Shown piece by piece: positions 53,226 through 63,790 of a stretch of DNA of 64,000 nt (positions are counted from its first letter, which is position 1; every line of letters begins with the position of its first letter). This stretch comes from Rahnella ecdela. Lineage in GTDB: Bacteria; Pseudomonadota; Gammaproteobacteria; Enterobacterales; Enterobacteriaceae. A program made the position numbers and the translations under genes. The notes under the pieces were generated by a model that ran no database searches, was not told where the DNA came from, and saw only the letters and a list, made by a program, of their open reading frames with translations. The stretch spans positions 1 through 64,000 of the forward strand of contig NZ_JAFMOY010000130.1 of the NCBI RefSeq assembly GCF_019049625.1, read 5' to 3'.

Positions 53226-53309
53226 GTCACTACTCCTTGCTGTATCATTAAGAACGTAATTTGCCAGCCCGGTTCGACCGGGACTGACGATTCGCAGAAC
53301 AGTACCTGG

Positions 53310-54995
53310 TTATACAAATGCCACGACCAGCGGCCCCAGCAGGGTTAAAAATACGTTGGCCAGTGCGTAGGTGATGGCAAACGGAACGGTGGGAATGGTG
53401 TTCTCGGCTTTATCCAGTACCTCACCAAATGCCGGGTTGGCACTGCGTGTACCGCTAAGTGCACCGGCAAAAATTGCGGTGTTGTTGTAGCGCAACACAT
53501 AGCGACCAAACAGCATGGTCAGCACTAACGGCAGGATGGTGACGACAACGCCAATAATGAGGATCTTAAGCCCCTGGCTTTCAACGGTTTGCACCGCCTG
53601 CAGGCCGGAAGAAATACCGACGACGACCACGAATGCGGCCAGACCTAAGTCTTTCAATATTTGAACCGCGCCGGAGGGCATGTAACCGAATGACTGACGA
53701 CGGGAACGGAACCAGCCAAACAGCAGGCCGGATAACAATGCGCCGCCGCCGCTGCCCAGCGTCAGAGGGATAGAACCGATTTTTGCGGTAAGCATGCCGA
53801 CCAGCAAGCCGACAATCAGACCCGCGCCCATATAGACGAAGTCTGTTTTGGCACTCGGGACAATCGCATGACCGGCCTGATCCACGATGCGTTTCACATC
53901 ATTTTCAGCACCAAACACCGTCACCACGTCACCGAGCATCAGCAGGGTTTCAGGTTCCAGTGGCAGCGCTTTGCCCTGACGGGAAATCTGCGACACGTAC
54001 ACGCCGTGACGCACATCTTTCGCCACCGCCTCACGGATGTCGCCAAAGGTGCGTTTGTCGAGCGTCTTATTGGTGATGACCACATCCCGTTTCTGCATGG
54101 TCAGTTCCATGCCTTCTTCGTCCTGCAGTTCTTTGCCCAGACGCCCGGCGACCGCGACGATGGCAGAGCGACGTCCCACCACCAGCACGATATCGTCAGG
54201 TTGCAGCGGCATATCCGGAGTCGGTTCCATGATTTGCTTGCCGCGTTTCACGCGCTCAATGGTGAGCGGGATATCGGTGGTGTGTTCGAGAACCTGCACG
54301 GTATCCGTCGTATTGGCAGGCAGTTTGAAAATACGGCCAACGAGATCCGGGGCAGCCGCTTCCTGACCCGGCCCGTAAACACGAACCCCGGTCTGCAGGG
54401 CGTTTTCCGCCTTAAGCGCATCTTCTTTGATGGTGCGGCCCATGAATTTCGGCAGTAAGTTCACACAAACCAAAATCGCGCCGAATGACCCGAAGACATA
54501 CGTGACAGCGTAACCAATCGCCACGTTGCCTTGCAGCCGTGTGACCTCCTCGGGAGCCAGCCCGAGTTTGGCAATGGCATCACCCGCGGTCCCGATGATG
54601 GCGGACTGCGTCAGCGCACCGGCGGCAACGCCCGCGGCCAGACCTTTGTCCAGATCAAACCATTTCGCGAGCACCACCACGGTGAGCAAACCGGTGATCG
54701 CCAGCACCGCCGCCAGAATGATCTCTTTGATGGATTGCTTGCCCAAAGACCGGAAGAAATCTGGTCCGCTCTCATAACCCACCGCGTAGATAAACAGGGC
54801 AAACATGACCGATTTCACCCCGTTATCAATTTCGACACCCACCTGACTGACTAATACCGCCACCAGCAGCGAACCCGCGACCCCACCCAGCTGAAACTTA
54901 CCAAACTTGATTTTGCCAATGTAATAGCCCGCCGCGATGGAGAAAAACAACGCAATCTCGGGGGATTTTTGGAACAATTCGTGTAACCAGTTCAT
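53310..54995 (-). CDS. aspT: Aspartate:alanine antiporter AspT
   Basis: 561 aa. Eight to ten membrane helices are split by a large cytoplasmic region with two TrkA-C (RCK) domains, about 205-380. The conserved ALSGTRSANPAFGEVLDKAENTIP motif of the AAE exchanger family is present. It exchanges external aspartate for the alanine made by AspD. Located 84 bp upstream of aspD in the same direction. Confidence 0.9.
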   Translation of the reverse strand: MNWLHELFQKSPEIALFFSIAAGYYIGKIKFGKFQLGGVAGSLLVAVLVSQVGVEIDNGVKSVMFALFIYAVGYESGPDFFRSLGKQSIKEIILAAVLAITGLLTVVVLAKWFDLDKGLAAGVAAGALTQSAIIGTAGDAIAKLGLAPEEVTRLQGNVAIGYAVTYVFGSFGAILVCVNLLPKFMGRTIKEDALKAENALQTGVRVYGPGQEAAAPDLVGRIFKLPANTTDTVQVLEHTTDIPLTIERVKRGKQIMEPTPDMPLQPDDIVLVVGRRSAIVAVAGRLGKELQDEEGMELTMQKRDVVITNKTLDKRTFGDIREAVAKDVRHGVYVSQISRQGKALPLEPETLLMLGDVVTVFGAENDVKRIVDQAGHAIVPSAKTDFVYMGAGLIVGLLVGMLTAKIGSIPLTLGSGGGALLSGLLFGWFRSRRQSFGYMPSGAVQILKDLGLAAFVVVVGISSGLQAVQTVESQGLKILIIGVVVTILPLVLTMLFGRYVLRYNNTAIFAGALSGTRSANPAFGEVLDKAENTIPTVPFAITYALANVFLTLLGPLVVAFV

Positions 54996-55033
54996 GTGCG
55001 TACCTCAGTTACCGGGATAATAAAAATGAACGA

Positions 55034-56734
55034 CTAAAGAGGCTGAAGCGAACTGGCCAGCCCGACAATTAATGGCCCCATCAGGGGCAGCACAACGTTG
55101 GAAATCGCGTAAGTAATGGTGTAACCCAGCAGCGGTGTGGAATTACCACACGCATTTTGTATGGCGCTCAGGGCGGGCGTGCTGCACTGTTGCCCGGCGA
55201 TCGCTCCCAGTAACACAGGCGCGCGGAGCTTAAGCCAAAAATGGCCGACGACCAGTGAGACGGACGCCGGAATAATCGCGATAGCGACGCCGAGCAGGGG
55301 CAGCGTGATGCCATATTGCATGATGAGAGAGAGCGCCTGCGGGCCGGAAGACAACCCGACACCGGCGATAAATCCGGCAAGGCCAAGGTCTTTGAGCAAC
55401 GTCAGGGCATCACCATTAACCGAATGCAGGTCAGCGCGGCGTGCGTGATACCAGCCCATTACTAATCCGACGATCAACACACCGCCGCCGGTGCCTGCGG
55501 AGAAATCAATGCCGCCAATGTTCAGTTTGAAACTGCCAAGCCAGGTGCCCAGTGCAATCACTAGCCCGACGATCGCCAGATTACTGGCCAGCTTATCGGG
55601 CATCATTTTGCCGATTTTGCTCAGCACCGGTGCCGCCAGCGTGGCGCGTCCGGGATTGGCATCATAAATTTGCAGCACGTCGTGAACCTGCAAACGGGTG
55701 GCGGGAAGCGCGGGCAACATCGCGTCCCCACGCAGAACGGCTGCCACATGCACGCCGGTCGGCAATTCCAGGTCGCGCAGTTCGCGGTTAGCCATCGTCG
55801 GTTCAAGGAGGATCACATGGTAAGTGTCGAGGGCGGCGGTAAGGGAATTGGTATCGGCGACTTCGCTGCCGAGGATCCTGGACATTTCAATGACCGTTCC
55901 GCGATATCCCACCAGTAAGACCTGATCGTTCCTACGAAGCCGGAGGGAAGGGGAGAGCGCCAGTGTGCGGCCGTTGCGCTGTACGCGCACAATGCTGCTT
56001 CCCTGACCCAGGCGTTGCTGGAGGTCGTCAACACTTTTGCCTGCTCCGGCCTGAAGCCGGTAAACGCGCCCGACCACCGTAGGCAATGCGGAGATGCCTT
56101 CTGCATCGACCTGGCCGCCCATTTCCTTCCAAAGTTTTTCGGCGTCTTCGCGCAGATTGGTGCGCATAATCAGCGGGAAAATCTGACTGGTGACAATGAC
56201 AATGGTGATAAGACCGCAGATGTAGGTGATGGAATAGGCGGTGACGACGTTACCTTGAAGACGAATGATTTCGCTGGCAGGGAGGTCAAGGCGGGAAATC
56301 GCATCGGTTGCAGTACCGACTACCGCTGATTCGGTCGCCGCACCGGCCATCATGCCCGCTGCCGTGCCCGGATCCAGATGCATCACGACGGTGGCGGTCA
56401 GAACCAGACCGAGCACCACCACGACCTCAATCAGACAAAAAAGGCCTAACTGGATATTTTTGGCATTCAGATTGGCGAAGAATTGCGGTCCACCGCTGTA
56501 ACCCAGCGCAAAGATGAACAGCATGAAGAAAATGTTTTTGATATCGGCATCGACGGGAATATTCAGCTGACCAATGAATAATGCGGCAATCAGTGTTCCG
56601 CACACACCGCCGAGCTGGATCGGCCCCAGACGAATTTGCCCGATGGCATAGCCCAATGTTAATGCCAGAAAAATGGCCAGACCGGGCACTGTTTGTAACG
56701 TCTGTGTGATGAAAGTGATCAGAGTGCCAGACAT
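55034..56734 (-). CDS. Second AspT-family (AAE) exchanger
   Basis: 566 aa, clearly homologous to the 53310 protein: the same helix layout, two TrkA-C domains and the GAIAGQQCSTPALSAIQNACGN motif in place of the canonical SGTRSANPAF. The motif change suggests a different substrate range, or that the two form a heteromer. It is the first gene of the minus-strand aspartate cluster, 38 bp before aspT. Confidence 0.85.
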   Translation of the reverse strand: MSGTLITFITQTLQTVPGLAIFLALTLGYAIGQIRLGPIQLGGVCGTLIAALFIGQLNIPVDADIKNIFFMLFIFALGYSGGPQFFANLNAKNIQLGLFCLIEVVVVLGLVLTATVVMHLDPGTAAGMMAGAATESAVVGTATDAISRLDLPASEIIRLQGNVVTAYSITYICGLITIVIVTSQIFPLIMRTNLREDAEKLWKEMGGQVDAEGISALPTVVGRVYRLQAGAGKSVDDLQQRLGQGSSIVRVQRNGRTLALSPSLRLRRNDQVLLVGYRGTVIEMSRILGSEVADTNSLTAALDTYHVILLEPTMANRELRDLELPTGVHVAAVLRGDAMLPALPATRLQVHDVLQIYDANPGRATLAAPVLSKIGKMMPDKLASNLAIVGLVIALGTWLGSFKLNIGGIDFSAGTGGGVLIVGLVMGWYHARRADLHSVNGDALTLLKDLGLAGFIAGVGLSSGPQALSLIMQYGITLPLLGVAIAIIPASVSLVVGHFWLKLRAPVLLGAIAGQQCSTPALSAIQNACGNSTPLLGYTITYAISNVVLPLMGPLIVGLASSLQPL

Positions 56735-57270
56735 TTAAAATCCCTGGGTGAGGAGTTGATCTACGAAGAAGAAGGTTATGGAACCTTCAGGTCATGAAAT
56801 TGTAAATAAAATGTTTTTATGATGCCTTTACGAAATATAGCAGAGGTTTGAGTAATAGAAAGAAAGACGCTAAATCAATCCTGGGACTGTTGTTGACGCG
56901 TGCGTGAGGTGGACATAAAAACCATAGGGTTAACAGGGGAATTAATGTTGCACTGTCTCCGTTACGGCCAGATTATATCCCCCCGCCTTATTTCCTTGAT
57001 TTATACAAGGTCATCCGAAAGTCGTGAAAGGGTGAAAATGAACACTCACGCCTGGCAGAAACAGGTAAACCCATTTAATAAATAATCCGGTCCAAAACGG
57101 TTCCTGGATAACAGCGATAACGCCATTCTCCTTAGCAAATAAACGCCTAGTTTTAACTGGTTAAATTCATGGACTAATCTGCCAAATATTTAATCCTCTG
57201 ATGCTCTGCAAATTAATAATAGCCCTTTTAAATAAAGTGGGGTTTTATAACAAAAAATAGTGAGGGCGCC
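56735..57270. other. Divergent promoter region, aspT cluster and arabinoside genes
   Basis: 536 bp between divergently transcribed units. It should contain both promoters. No clear CRP or AraC site was identified by eye, and a 61-codon frame (56900-57085) has no support. Confidence 0.4.
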
Positions 57271-58653
57271 ATGAGCGTAAATACCATTGTCAGCGCTAAC
57301 GCGAGAAGCAGCACGGAGCGATTAAGTTTCTTTGAAAAAGTGGGGTTTGCATCAGGCGATGCCGCCTGTAATATGTTGTTTAACCCCATAACCATGTTTC
57401 TTTCCTTTTTTTATACCGACATTTTCGGTCTCGCCCCCGGTATCGTCGCGGCCATCTTTTTGGTGGTAAGAATATTCGATGCGATTTTTGACCCGCTGTA
57501 TGGCGCATACATGGACAAGAAAATCACCCGCTGGGGACGGTTTCGTCCCTGGATCATTGGGTGCGCGATCCCCTTTGCCTTAAGCTGCATGCTCATGTTC
57601 TACACACCCGCCTTCGAGGGCACGAGCAAGGTTGTGTATGCTTTTATTACCTACCTCGTCTTGTCGCTGCTGTATTCCGGTGTGAATATGCCTTACTGCT
57701 CACTGGGCGGTGTCATTTCTACAAACTCACAAGAACGGGTGTCATGTCAGCAATTTCGCTTTCTGGGCTCAGGCATTGCAAGTTTATTTTGCACCCTGAC
57801 GCTGCTCCCACTTGTGGCTTATTTTGGTCACGGGAATAAACAAGTAGGATTTTTTTGGGTGATCACCGTATTTGCGGCGATTTCAGTCGTCCTATTCTTC
57901 TTTTGTGCACTCACGACAAAGGAACGCATTATTCCGCATGACTACAGTGAGGCGAAATTATCGACCATGCTACGGGAAGGATTGAAAAACGATCAATGGA
58001 TCGTTTGCATGGTGGCTATGTTTCTTGATTGTATTCCCTCCTTTGTTCGCGGCGCAGCTTGTATTTACTTCGGTAAATACGTCATGCACCTCGATGACAT
58101 GCAGACGACCTTTTTTTTAGCACTTTCTGTGGTATCCGGCATGGTGGGGACATTCCTCACACCCTATTTTACTGTGCGGTGGGATAAAGTCGCCGTTTAT
58201 AAGATCACCAAATTTTTGGCGATGCTAATAACGCTTGGGTTTTACTTTATCCCCGCCAGCAATATCACCGCGGTATTCGTGTATTTCTTTATCCTGTCTG
58301 TTGTCCATCAAATTGGTTGCCCCATTCTTTGGACGTGGATTGGCGATGTGGATGATTACGGCGACTGGAAAATGGGCATGCGCTACAGCGGCATTTGCGC
58401 ATCTGGCAACTTGTTTACCCTGAAAGTCGCTTTGGCCGTGGGCGGGGCTATTGTGGGCGGTGTGCTTTCACTGACGGGATACCAGGCCGATGCAGCCACC
58501 CAAACTCCGCAGGCCATTCATGGCATCTATGCATTGATGGTCTGGATACCTGCCGTGGCGTATGTGATCAGCGTGGTGAATGTCCATATGTTTTATAAAT
58601 TAAACGCCAGTCAGATGGACACTATCGAGCGCGATCTTTTTCTTCAACAATAA
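57271..58653 (+). CDS. GPH-family sugar/glycoside symporter (MelB/XynB-like)
   Basis: 460 aa with twelve hydrophobic segments. DAACNMLFNPITMFLSFFYT near the start and a DPLYGAYMDKK motif are typical of glycoside-pentoside-hexuronide:cation symporters, as is GDVDDYGDWKMGMRYSGI. It probably imports arabinosides or arabino-oligosaccharides for the GH51 enzyme encoded 16 bp downstream. Confidence 0.88.
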   Translation: MSVNTIVSANARSSTERLSFFEKVGFASGDAACNMLFNPITMFLSFFYTDIFGLAPGIVAAIFLVVRIFDAIFDPLYGAYMDKKITRWGRFRPWIIGCAIPFALSCMLMFYTPAFEGTSKVVYAFITYLVLSLLYSGVNMPYCSLGGVISTNSQERVSCQQFRFLGSGIASLFCTLTLLPLVAYFGHGNKQVGFFWVITVFAAISVVLFFFCALTTKERIIPHDYSEAKLSTMLREGLKNDQWIVCMVAMFLDCIPSFVRGAACIYFGKYVMHLDDMQTTFFLALSVVSGMVGTFLTPYFTVRWDKVAVYKITKFLAMLITLGFYFIPASNITAVFVYFFILSVVHQIGCPILWTWIGDVDDYGDWKMGMRYSGICASGNLFTLKVALAVGGAIVGGVLSLTGYQADAATQTPQAIHGIYALMVWIPAVAYVISVVNVHMFYKLNASQMDTIERDLFLQQ

Positions 58654-58669
58654 ATAGGGTAGACATGCC

Positions 58670-60190
58670 ATGACACACCTTAAATTTCTATTTCAGAAAG
58701 AGAATTATATCGATGCCGTGGACCCTGCGCTCTATGGATCATTCATAGAGCACATGGGGAGGGCAGTCTATTCGGGGATTTATGAGCCTGGCCATAAATC
58801 TTCGGATGAAAAGGGATATCGTGAAGATGTAGCCAAACTGATCAAAGAGCTCAATATCTCGACGGTGCGCTATCCTGGTGGCAATTTCGTTTCTGGCTAT
58901 CACTGGCGAGATGGTATCGGGCCTCAAGATCAGCGACCTGTGCGGTTAGACTATGCCTGGTTAACGAAGGAAACGAATCAATTTGGTATTCATGAGTTCG
59001 CTGAATGGGCGGAGAAAAATAGTATAACGCCCATGATTGCAGTCAATCTGGGAACGGGGACGCCTCAGGAGGCGGGGTACTTCATCGAGTATTGCAATGT
59101 CAAAGAAGGGACGACGTTAAGCAATTTGCGCCAACAACATGGCCGCCACGAACCCTATGGTTTCAAGCTTTGGTGTCTTGGCAATGAAATGGATGGTGCC
59201 TGGCAGACCTGCCATCTCGATGCTGAAGATTATGTGAAAAAAGCATGTGAAACAGCAAAGATCCTTCGCTGGGTTGACCGCGATATCAAACTGGTCGCCT
59301 GCGGGAGTTCAAGCTCTTTGCAACACACTTTCCCGGAGTGGGACCGTATTGTGCTCGAAGGGTTATACGAGCAGGTCGACTACCTTTCCTGTCATCACTA
59401 TTTTGAAAACCGCACCGGAAACCCTCAAGACTTTTTGGCTTCCTTTGTGCAAATGGATAACTTTATCCATACCATTGTCGCCACCGCCGATTATGTGAAA
59501 GCCAAACTGCGCTCCAAGAAAACGATGATGATTTCATTTGATGAGTGGAACATCTGGTCGATTGATGGAGAACCTTGGCAAGACTATTTCACAGATCACA
59601 AGCGTCTGTATGAAGTCGCGCCACCCATTCTCGAGCAGCGTTACACGTTTCTTGATGCACTCGTTTTTGGTGGTTTGATGTGCTCGCTGATTAATCATTG
59701 CGATCGGGTGAAAATGGCATCACTGGCACAGCTCGTCAACGTCATCGCGCCCATTTTAACGCAACCCGGTGGCGAAGCGATCAAACAAACAATTTTCTGG
59801 CCTTTCCAGATGGTGAGCCAGTTTGGTCGAGGGGTTGCGTTACGGTATTTTGCGCGAGTACCGGTAATTGATACCGTCCACGGCACATCGAAAACGGTTC
59901 AAAGCGCGGCCGTTTTTAATGAAGAAACACAGCAAATTGCCTTCTTTGCGCTTAATACGGATCCCGAAAAGGCATTTGATGTCACCTTCAACTTAGAGGA
60001 TTTCGGGGTTACCTCTATAGAACGTCACGTTGCCTTGTACGGAGATGAGCTGGATGCATGCAATACTTTCGAACAACCCGACAATGTGATCCCTAAAATA
60101 CTCCCCCTTTCGGACGAGGGAAGGATAAACAAACAAGTTTCATTGCCGTCATTGAGTTGGAATATGGTGGTTCTGAATGTGAATCAATAA
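58670..60190 (+). CDS. GH51 alpha-L-arabinofuranosidase
   Basis: 506 aa, standard for GH51. The acid/base Glu is E173 in CLGNEMDGAW and the nucleophile E292 in ISFDEWNIW. YPGGNFVSGYHW is the conserved substrate-side segment. There is no signal peptide, so it hydrolyses imported arabino-oligosaccharides in the cytoplasm. It is cotranscribed with the GPH symporter. Often named abfA in other genera. Confidence 0.92.
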   Translation: MTHLKFLFQKENYIDAVDPALYGSFIEHMGRAVYSGIYEPGHKSSDEKGYREDVAKLIKELNISTVRYPGGNFVSGYHWRDGIGPQDQRPVRLDYAWLTKETNQFGIHEFAEWAEKNSITPMIAVNLGTGTPQEAGYFIEYCNVKEGTTLSNLRQQHGRHEPYGFKLWCLGNEMDGAWQTCHLDAEDYVKKACETAKILRWVDRDIKLVACGSSSSLQHTFPEWDRIVLEGLYEQVDYLSCHHYFENRTGNPQDFLASFVQMDNFIHTIVATADYVKAKLRSKKTMMISFDEWNIWSIDGEPWQDYFTDHKRLYEVAPPILEQRYTFLDALVFGGLMCSLINHCDRVKMASLAQLVNVIAPILTQPGGEAIKQTIFWPFQMVSQFGRGVALRYFARVPVIDTVHGTSKTVQSAAVFNEETQQIAFFALNTDPEKAFDVTFNLEDFGVTSIERHVALYGDELDACNTFEQPDNVIPKILPLSDEGRINKQVSLPSLSWNMVVLNVNQ

Positions 60191-60242
60191 TGTTAAAGAA
60201 AACTCAAGTGGAGTACCCCGTTCCGGTAGAGATTTTCTGTCC

Positions 60243-60389
60243 TCACGGTGAGGCCTTTTCGAAGGCCTCAGGGCTGACGCCACCAAGATGACTGTGACGT
60301 CGGGTTCGGTTGTAGAACACTTCAATGTTATCGAAGTTATCCGCCCGGGTCATGTCCCGGGTTTTATATATTCGCTTTCTGGTAGCCAG
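60243..60389 (-). pseudogene. IS3-family transposase (OrfB) C-terminal fragment
   Basis: On the minus strand the frame reads KRIYKTRDMTRADNFDNIEV, FYNRTRRHSHLGGVSPEAFE, then KASP and a stop at 60243. This is the end of IS3-family OrfB. The catalytic core is lost upstream. The rest of 60191-60652 shows no supported gene; an 89-codon frame at 60452-60721 has no homology. Confidence 0.85.
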
Positions 60390-60652
60390 CGCTCGTGCCG
60401 ACTTTCAACATAAATTATTTCGCGCAATTTTTGACGAAAACCAAACGGTAATTGTCGAGACACAAAAATGGCAAACATGATCAAAAATCACAGACCGGCA
60501 TGTTCTATCTGGAACGCTGGCTGGACTGGATTTATGACAAAACTGGGCGAGGGAGTTCAACACCACACGGCAGACCATTCTCAGAGGGAAAGTGGCGCAT
60601 CCCTGATGTTAAGTTGCTCTCCTTTGTTTCACCTATGGCAACAGTGGATTAC

Positions 60653-61765
60653 TTAGCCAAAGATGCCAAGATACCCATGAATCCCCATATAAATCCCTAC
60701 GCATCCAATAAGAGCACTTGAAAAATAAGGTATTTTTCTTCCAATGTTCTTAAAACCACCCCAGCGCTTTGCGACCTGGCGGACACTCAACGCAGCACCA
60801 ACACCGACAGTGACCAGCGTCAGTGCAAGCCCAATGCTGAAGCAAACAACCAGTGTTGCTCCTAAAGTTAAAGCTTTAAGCTGGATGCAGATTAATAATA
60901 CGGTAATTGCAGCAGGACAAGGAATAAGCCCTCCAGTCAGGCCGAATAACAGGATCTGTCCGTTCGTGACTTTATTTTTGGTAAAGCGCCGATTGATGTC
61001 CTTTGCATGTGCCAGCTCATGAGCATCCTGAAATTCATTAGAATCTATATTCAGGCCTGCCAGAGAAGAGTGATCATGTTCGTGTTCATGGTAGACAACA
61101 TCATAATCATGGACATTGCCCCGATGGCCTAACGAAAGACGAACTCGAAAGTTATGAGGTTCTGGGATCGGCAATCTGGATTCTAAATATTCACCTTTAT
61201 CAATAAATTCAAAAAGCTGTAAAAACGTAGTTGCCTCTCGGATTGTGACTAACGAAACCTCGCGGGCTGCCCATTTTGTGCCACTGAGCGTACGTAACCG
61301 CCAATGTGGGGACTCATCTTCTTCAAAGATGGATAACTCAACTTTACCGTGACCGGTATCTATCAGACGTGACTCGTCATGATGAAGGTGTTTTTCACTT
61401 TCCTGCATCCCTTCCAGCCAGTTTTTTTCACCTTTCCAGGTCCGCCAGAACATCCAGATAGCAGTGCTGAGGATGATGACTGCGGAAACCAACTGTAACC
61501 AGGGTTCGGCAGATTCGGCGGTGAACTTATTGCTCAAATACATTCCGCCGAATGCAATCAACCACACGATCGCGGTATGTGAAAGGGTTGCTGCCAGTCC
61601 AAGCATGACAGCCTGCCGGATAGTGCCCCTGATAGCGATAATAAAGGCCGCCATCATGGTTTTAGAGTGCCCGGGCTCCAACCCATGAAGAGCACCGAGT
61701 AAAATTGCACTGGGAATGAAGAACCAGGTGTGTCCTTGCTGCATAAGGATTGTAAATTCATTCAT
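60653..61765 (-). CDS. rcnA: RcnA nickel/cobalt efflux protein
   Basis: 370 aa, longer than E. coli RcnA (274) because of a large cytoplasmic loop between the two membrane halves. GLEPGHSKTMMAAFIIAIRG is the NicO-family motif, repeated in variant form as GGLIPCPAAITVLL. The loop has a His-rich stretch (YHEHEHDHS). It pumps Ni(II) and Co(II) out of the cytoplasm. Divergent from rcnR across an RcnR operator. Confidence 0.93.
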   Translation of the reverse strand: MNEFTILMQQGHTWFFIPSAILLGALHGLEPGHSKTMMAAFIIAIRGTIRQAVMLGLAATLSHTAIVWLIAFGGMYLSNKFTAESAEPWLQLVSAVIILSTAIWMFWRTWKGEKNWLEGMQESEKHLHHDESRLIDTGHGKVELSIFEEDESPHWRLRTLSGTKWAAREVSLVTIREATTFLQLFEFIDKGEYLESRLPIPEPHNFRVRLSLGHRGNVHDYDVVYHEHEHDHSSLAGLNIDSNEFQDAHELAHAKDINRRFTKNKVTNGQILLFGLTGGLIPCPAAITVLLICIQLKALTLGATLVVCFSIGLALTLVTVGVGAALSVRQVAKRWGGFKNIGRKIPYFSSALIGCVGIYMGIHGYLGIFG

Positions 61766-61802
61766 GATAATAATTCTTAGTAAGAAGTGGCGATTGGAAT
61801 TA

Positions 61803-61837
61803 TACTCCCCCCCAGTAGTATATACTACCCCCCAGTA
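61803..61837. promoter_or_regulatory. Two RcnR operator sites
   Basis: TACTCCCCCCCAGTA (61803-61817) and TACTACCCCCCAGTA (61823-61837) match the RcnR site TACT-G6-N-AGTA read on the other strand. Their placement in the rcnA-rcnR divergent region fits repression of both genes. Confidence 0.9.
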
Positions 61838-61890
61838 AAATGATGATGCTACACTTCAGAGAGAGTTTTTTTGTTCAATGAGGTTTCAGG

Positions 61891-62163
61891 ATGTCGCATA
61901 CGATCCGTGATAAACAAAAAATCATAGCCCGCACAAACAAGATTCAGGGGCAGGTGGTGGGGTTGAAAAAAATGCTGGATGAACCTCATGAGTGTGCCGC
62001 CGTATTACAACAGATCGCAGCAATACGTGGGGCAGTGAATGGATTAATGCGGGAGGTAATTAAGGGGCATCTGACAGAACATATTGTTCATGAAGTTGAG
62101 GAAAAGAAACGAGAAGAAGATCTTGAGGTCGTGCTGAAAGTGTTGGATTCCTATATTAAGTAA
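61891..62163 (+). CDS. rcnR: RcnR nickel/cobalt-responsive repressor
   Basis: 90 aa, the exact family length. All four metal ligands are present: H3, C35, H60 and H64. A CsoR/RcnR helical fold with [19 protein letters not shown]. Apo-RcnR binds the G-tract operators and is released by Ni(II) or Co(II), inducing rcnA. Confidence 0.95.
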   Translation: MSHTIRDKQKIIARTNKIQGQVVGLKKMLDEPHECAAVLQQIAAIRGAVNGLMREVIKGHLTEHIVHEVEEKKREEDLEVVLKVLDSYIK

Positions 62164-62411
62164 TCGCACCAATCGCCCGTTTTTGAAACAGTGCTTTTTA
62201 TTTGCTTTCTTCTCTGACACGTTAAAATACCAAATGAAACCATGCGTTACCACCACGTGTGGTGCACATCCTGCACAAAAAGCAGGCTTATTTTAAGATG
62301 TTATTCGTTTTCCAAGCGGCAACCATTATCGATTAAAGATATCGTTCAGCAGAGGGAGACAAGTTACCCCCGAAATGATTTACCCGTTGTGTCTAGGCGG
62401 AGGCGGCAGGG

Positions 62412-63010
62412 GTGATAGCCCAGACCCTCAGTTTAGATCTTGCGAAATTACGCGATGGCGTTCTGATTAGTGTGGAAGCGGCGGGCAGGTATCGGTATTT
62501 TCGTCTTGCCGGCCCTCACATAGCCCAGTTGCTTGAAAATTTGGCCTCCGTCGGCCCTGTCGCTTCTTAATGGCAGACAACCCCCAGTCCGGCTGCCAAA
62601 GAACCTCGCTTTGCGCGGTGCTGTTATGCTCATCTTGCGGGTCAGACTGGTATTGCTATTACTCAGGCCATGGTTGACCGCAATCTGCTCGAAAAAGCCG
62701 GGGACTTGCATTATTACGTCACTGACGCCGGGGTAACTTGGTTTGAAATGCAGGGGATAGCACTGGCATGTGCGAAGGAAGGCAACGTTCTGTGCAAACG
62801 TGTCTCGGCTGGACAGAACGACAGCCTCATGTTTCAGGCACAGTGGGCGCGAAGTTGATGCAAATGTTTCTAAACCGCCAATGGTTAAGCCGACAGCCCG
62901 CGACTCGGGCGTTGAGAGTCACTTCTCAGGGACGTAAAGCCTTTGAACAACATTTTGGTCTTAAAGCCTCTGCCTTACTCAAAGGGGCGCTGGCGAGTCA
63001 GAAGAAGTGA
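62412..63010 (+). pseudogene. ArsR-family regulator, decayed
   Basis: The frame from 62412 (LAKLRDGVLISVEAAGRYRY, FRLAGPHIAQLLENLASVGP) is the end of a winged-helix ArsR-type domain. It meets an in-frame TAA near 62568, then continues FARCCYAHLAGQTGIAITQA. Around 62795-62805 a frameshift moves the reading to the 62768 frame (CLGWTERQPHVSG to the stop at 63010). The N-terminal HTH is truncated as well. Three lesions mean no functional product. Confidence 0.75.
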
Positions 63011-63027
63011 AACTCAGGGGGAGGGTG

Positions 63028-63060
63028 AAAGTGGCGGTAACGCCCCGTTACCGCCACTTT
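63028..63060. terminator. 15-bp perfect hairpin
   Basis: AAAGTGGCGGTAACG - CCC - CGTTACCGCCACTTT. It lies just after the ArsR-type pseudogene and could terminate it. No long T run follows on either strand. Confidence 0.55.
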
Positions 63061-63790
63061 ACCGTAACAGGCGGTATGCAAGCCCCTGCTACACAGAAAT
63101 CATATCAGAGAATATAAAAGCGTGGGTGACTTTAAAACACTACCAGACTCGCAATTTCCAAGCTTGAAAATAGTGCGAAAAATAATAATAGCTATTTGGG
63201 ACAGGTGAATGAAATGAGTCAGAATACCTAAAGGCGATGAGTCATGTCATCGATGCAGTTTGTCTTGAAATAGTAATGAACTCCGCCCTTTTATGAACAA
63301 TACTACTTTGTATTGAAGACTATTTTTCAGATGGTCATTCTCCGACTATGGAAGGATTGAGAGGTTTCGGCGTCATGAGTGTGGCGAAAGAAAGATAGCC
63401 GAAATTTAAATGTTGATTGGAGCGCACTATAAAAGTGGCTTGCTGTTTCACACCAAGATATTGAGATGAGTTTTTTCAGGGTAAATCTAAGTTTCGCCAT
63501 CATGAATATAAAATGGATATACGATGAGCTCTGTTTGTGAGTTTATCTTAACAGGATGATTGCGATTGCTCTCCTCAGTGCTAATAGGATAAGCGTCCAC
63601 ATTAAAACAGGCTTGGAGCGTCAAATAACTATCTGATTTGCAGTTGATATATTTTTAATTCACATGACTTATTTATAAAGCGCTGTGAGTGTAATAAGAG
63701 CCTTGCGCATTTATTAAAGGCAAATTCCCATGATTTAATTATTAGGGTTTTACGCATATTAATTGAGTGTTATCACTTATAGGAATGATA
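63061..63790. other. AT-rich intergenic region
   Basis: 730 bp, no supported gene. It probably contains the promoter of the gene starting at 63791, but no clear promoter could be chosen. Confidence 0.4.

Noticed and set aside
60452-60721. 89-codon plus-strand frame before rcnA
   Set aside because: Overlaps the rcnA end and shows no family motif; likely chance.
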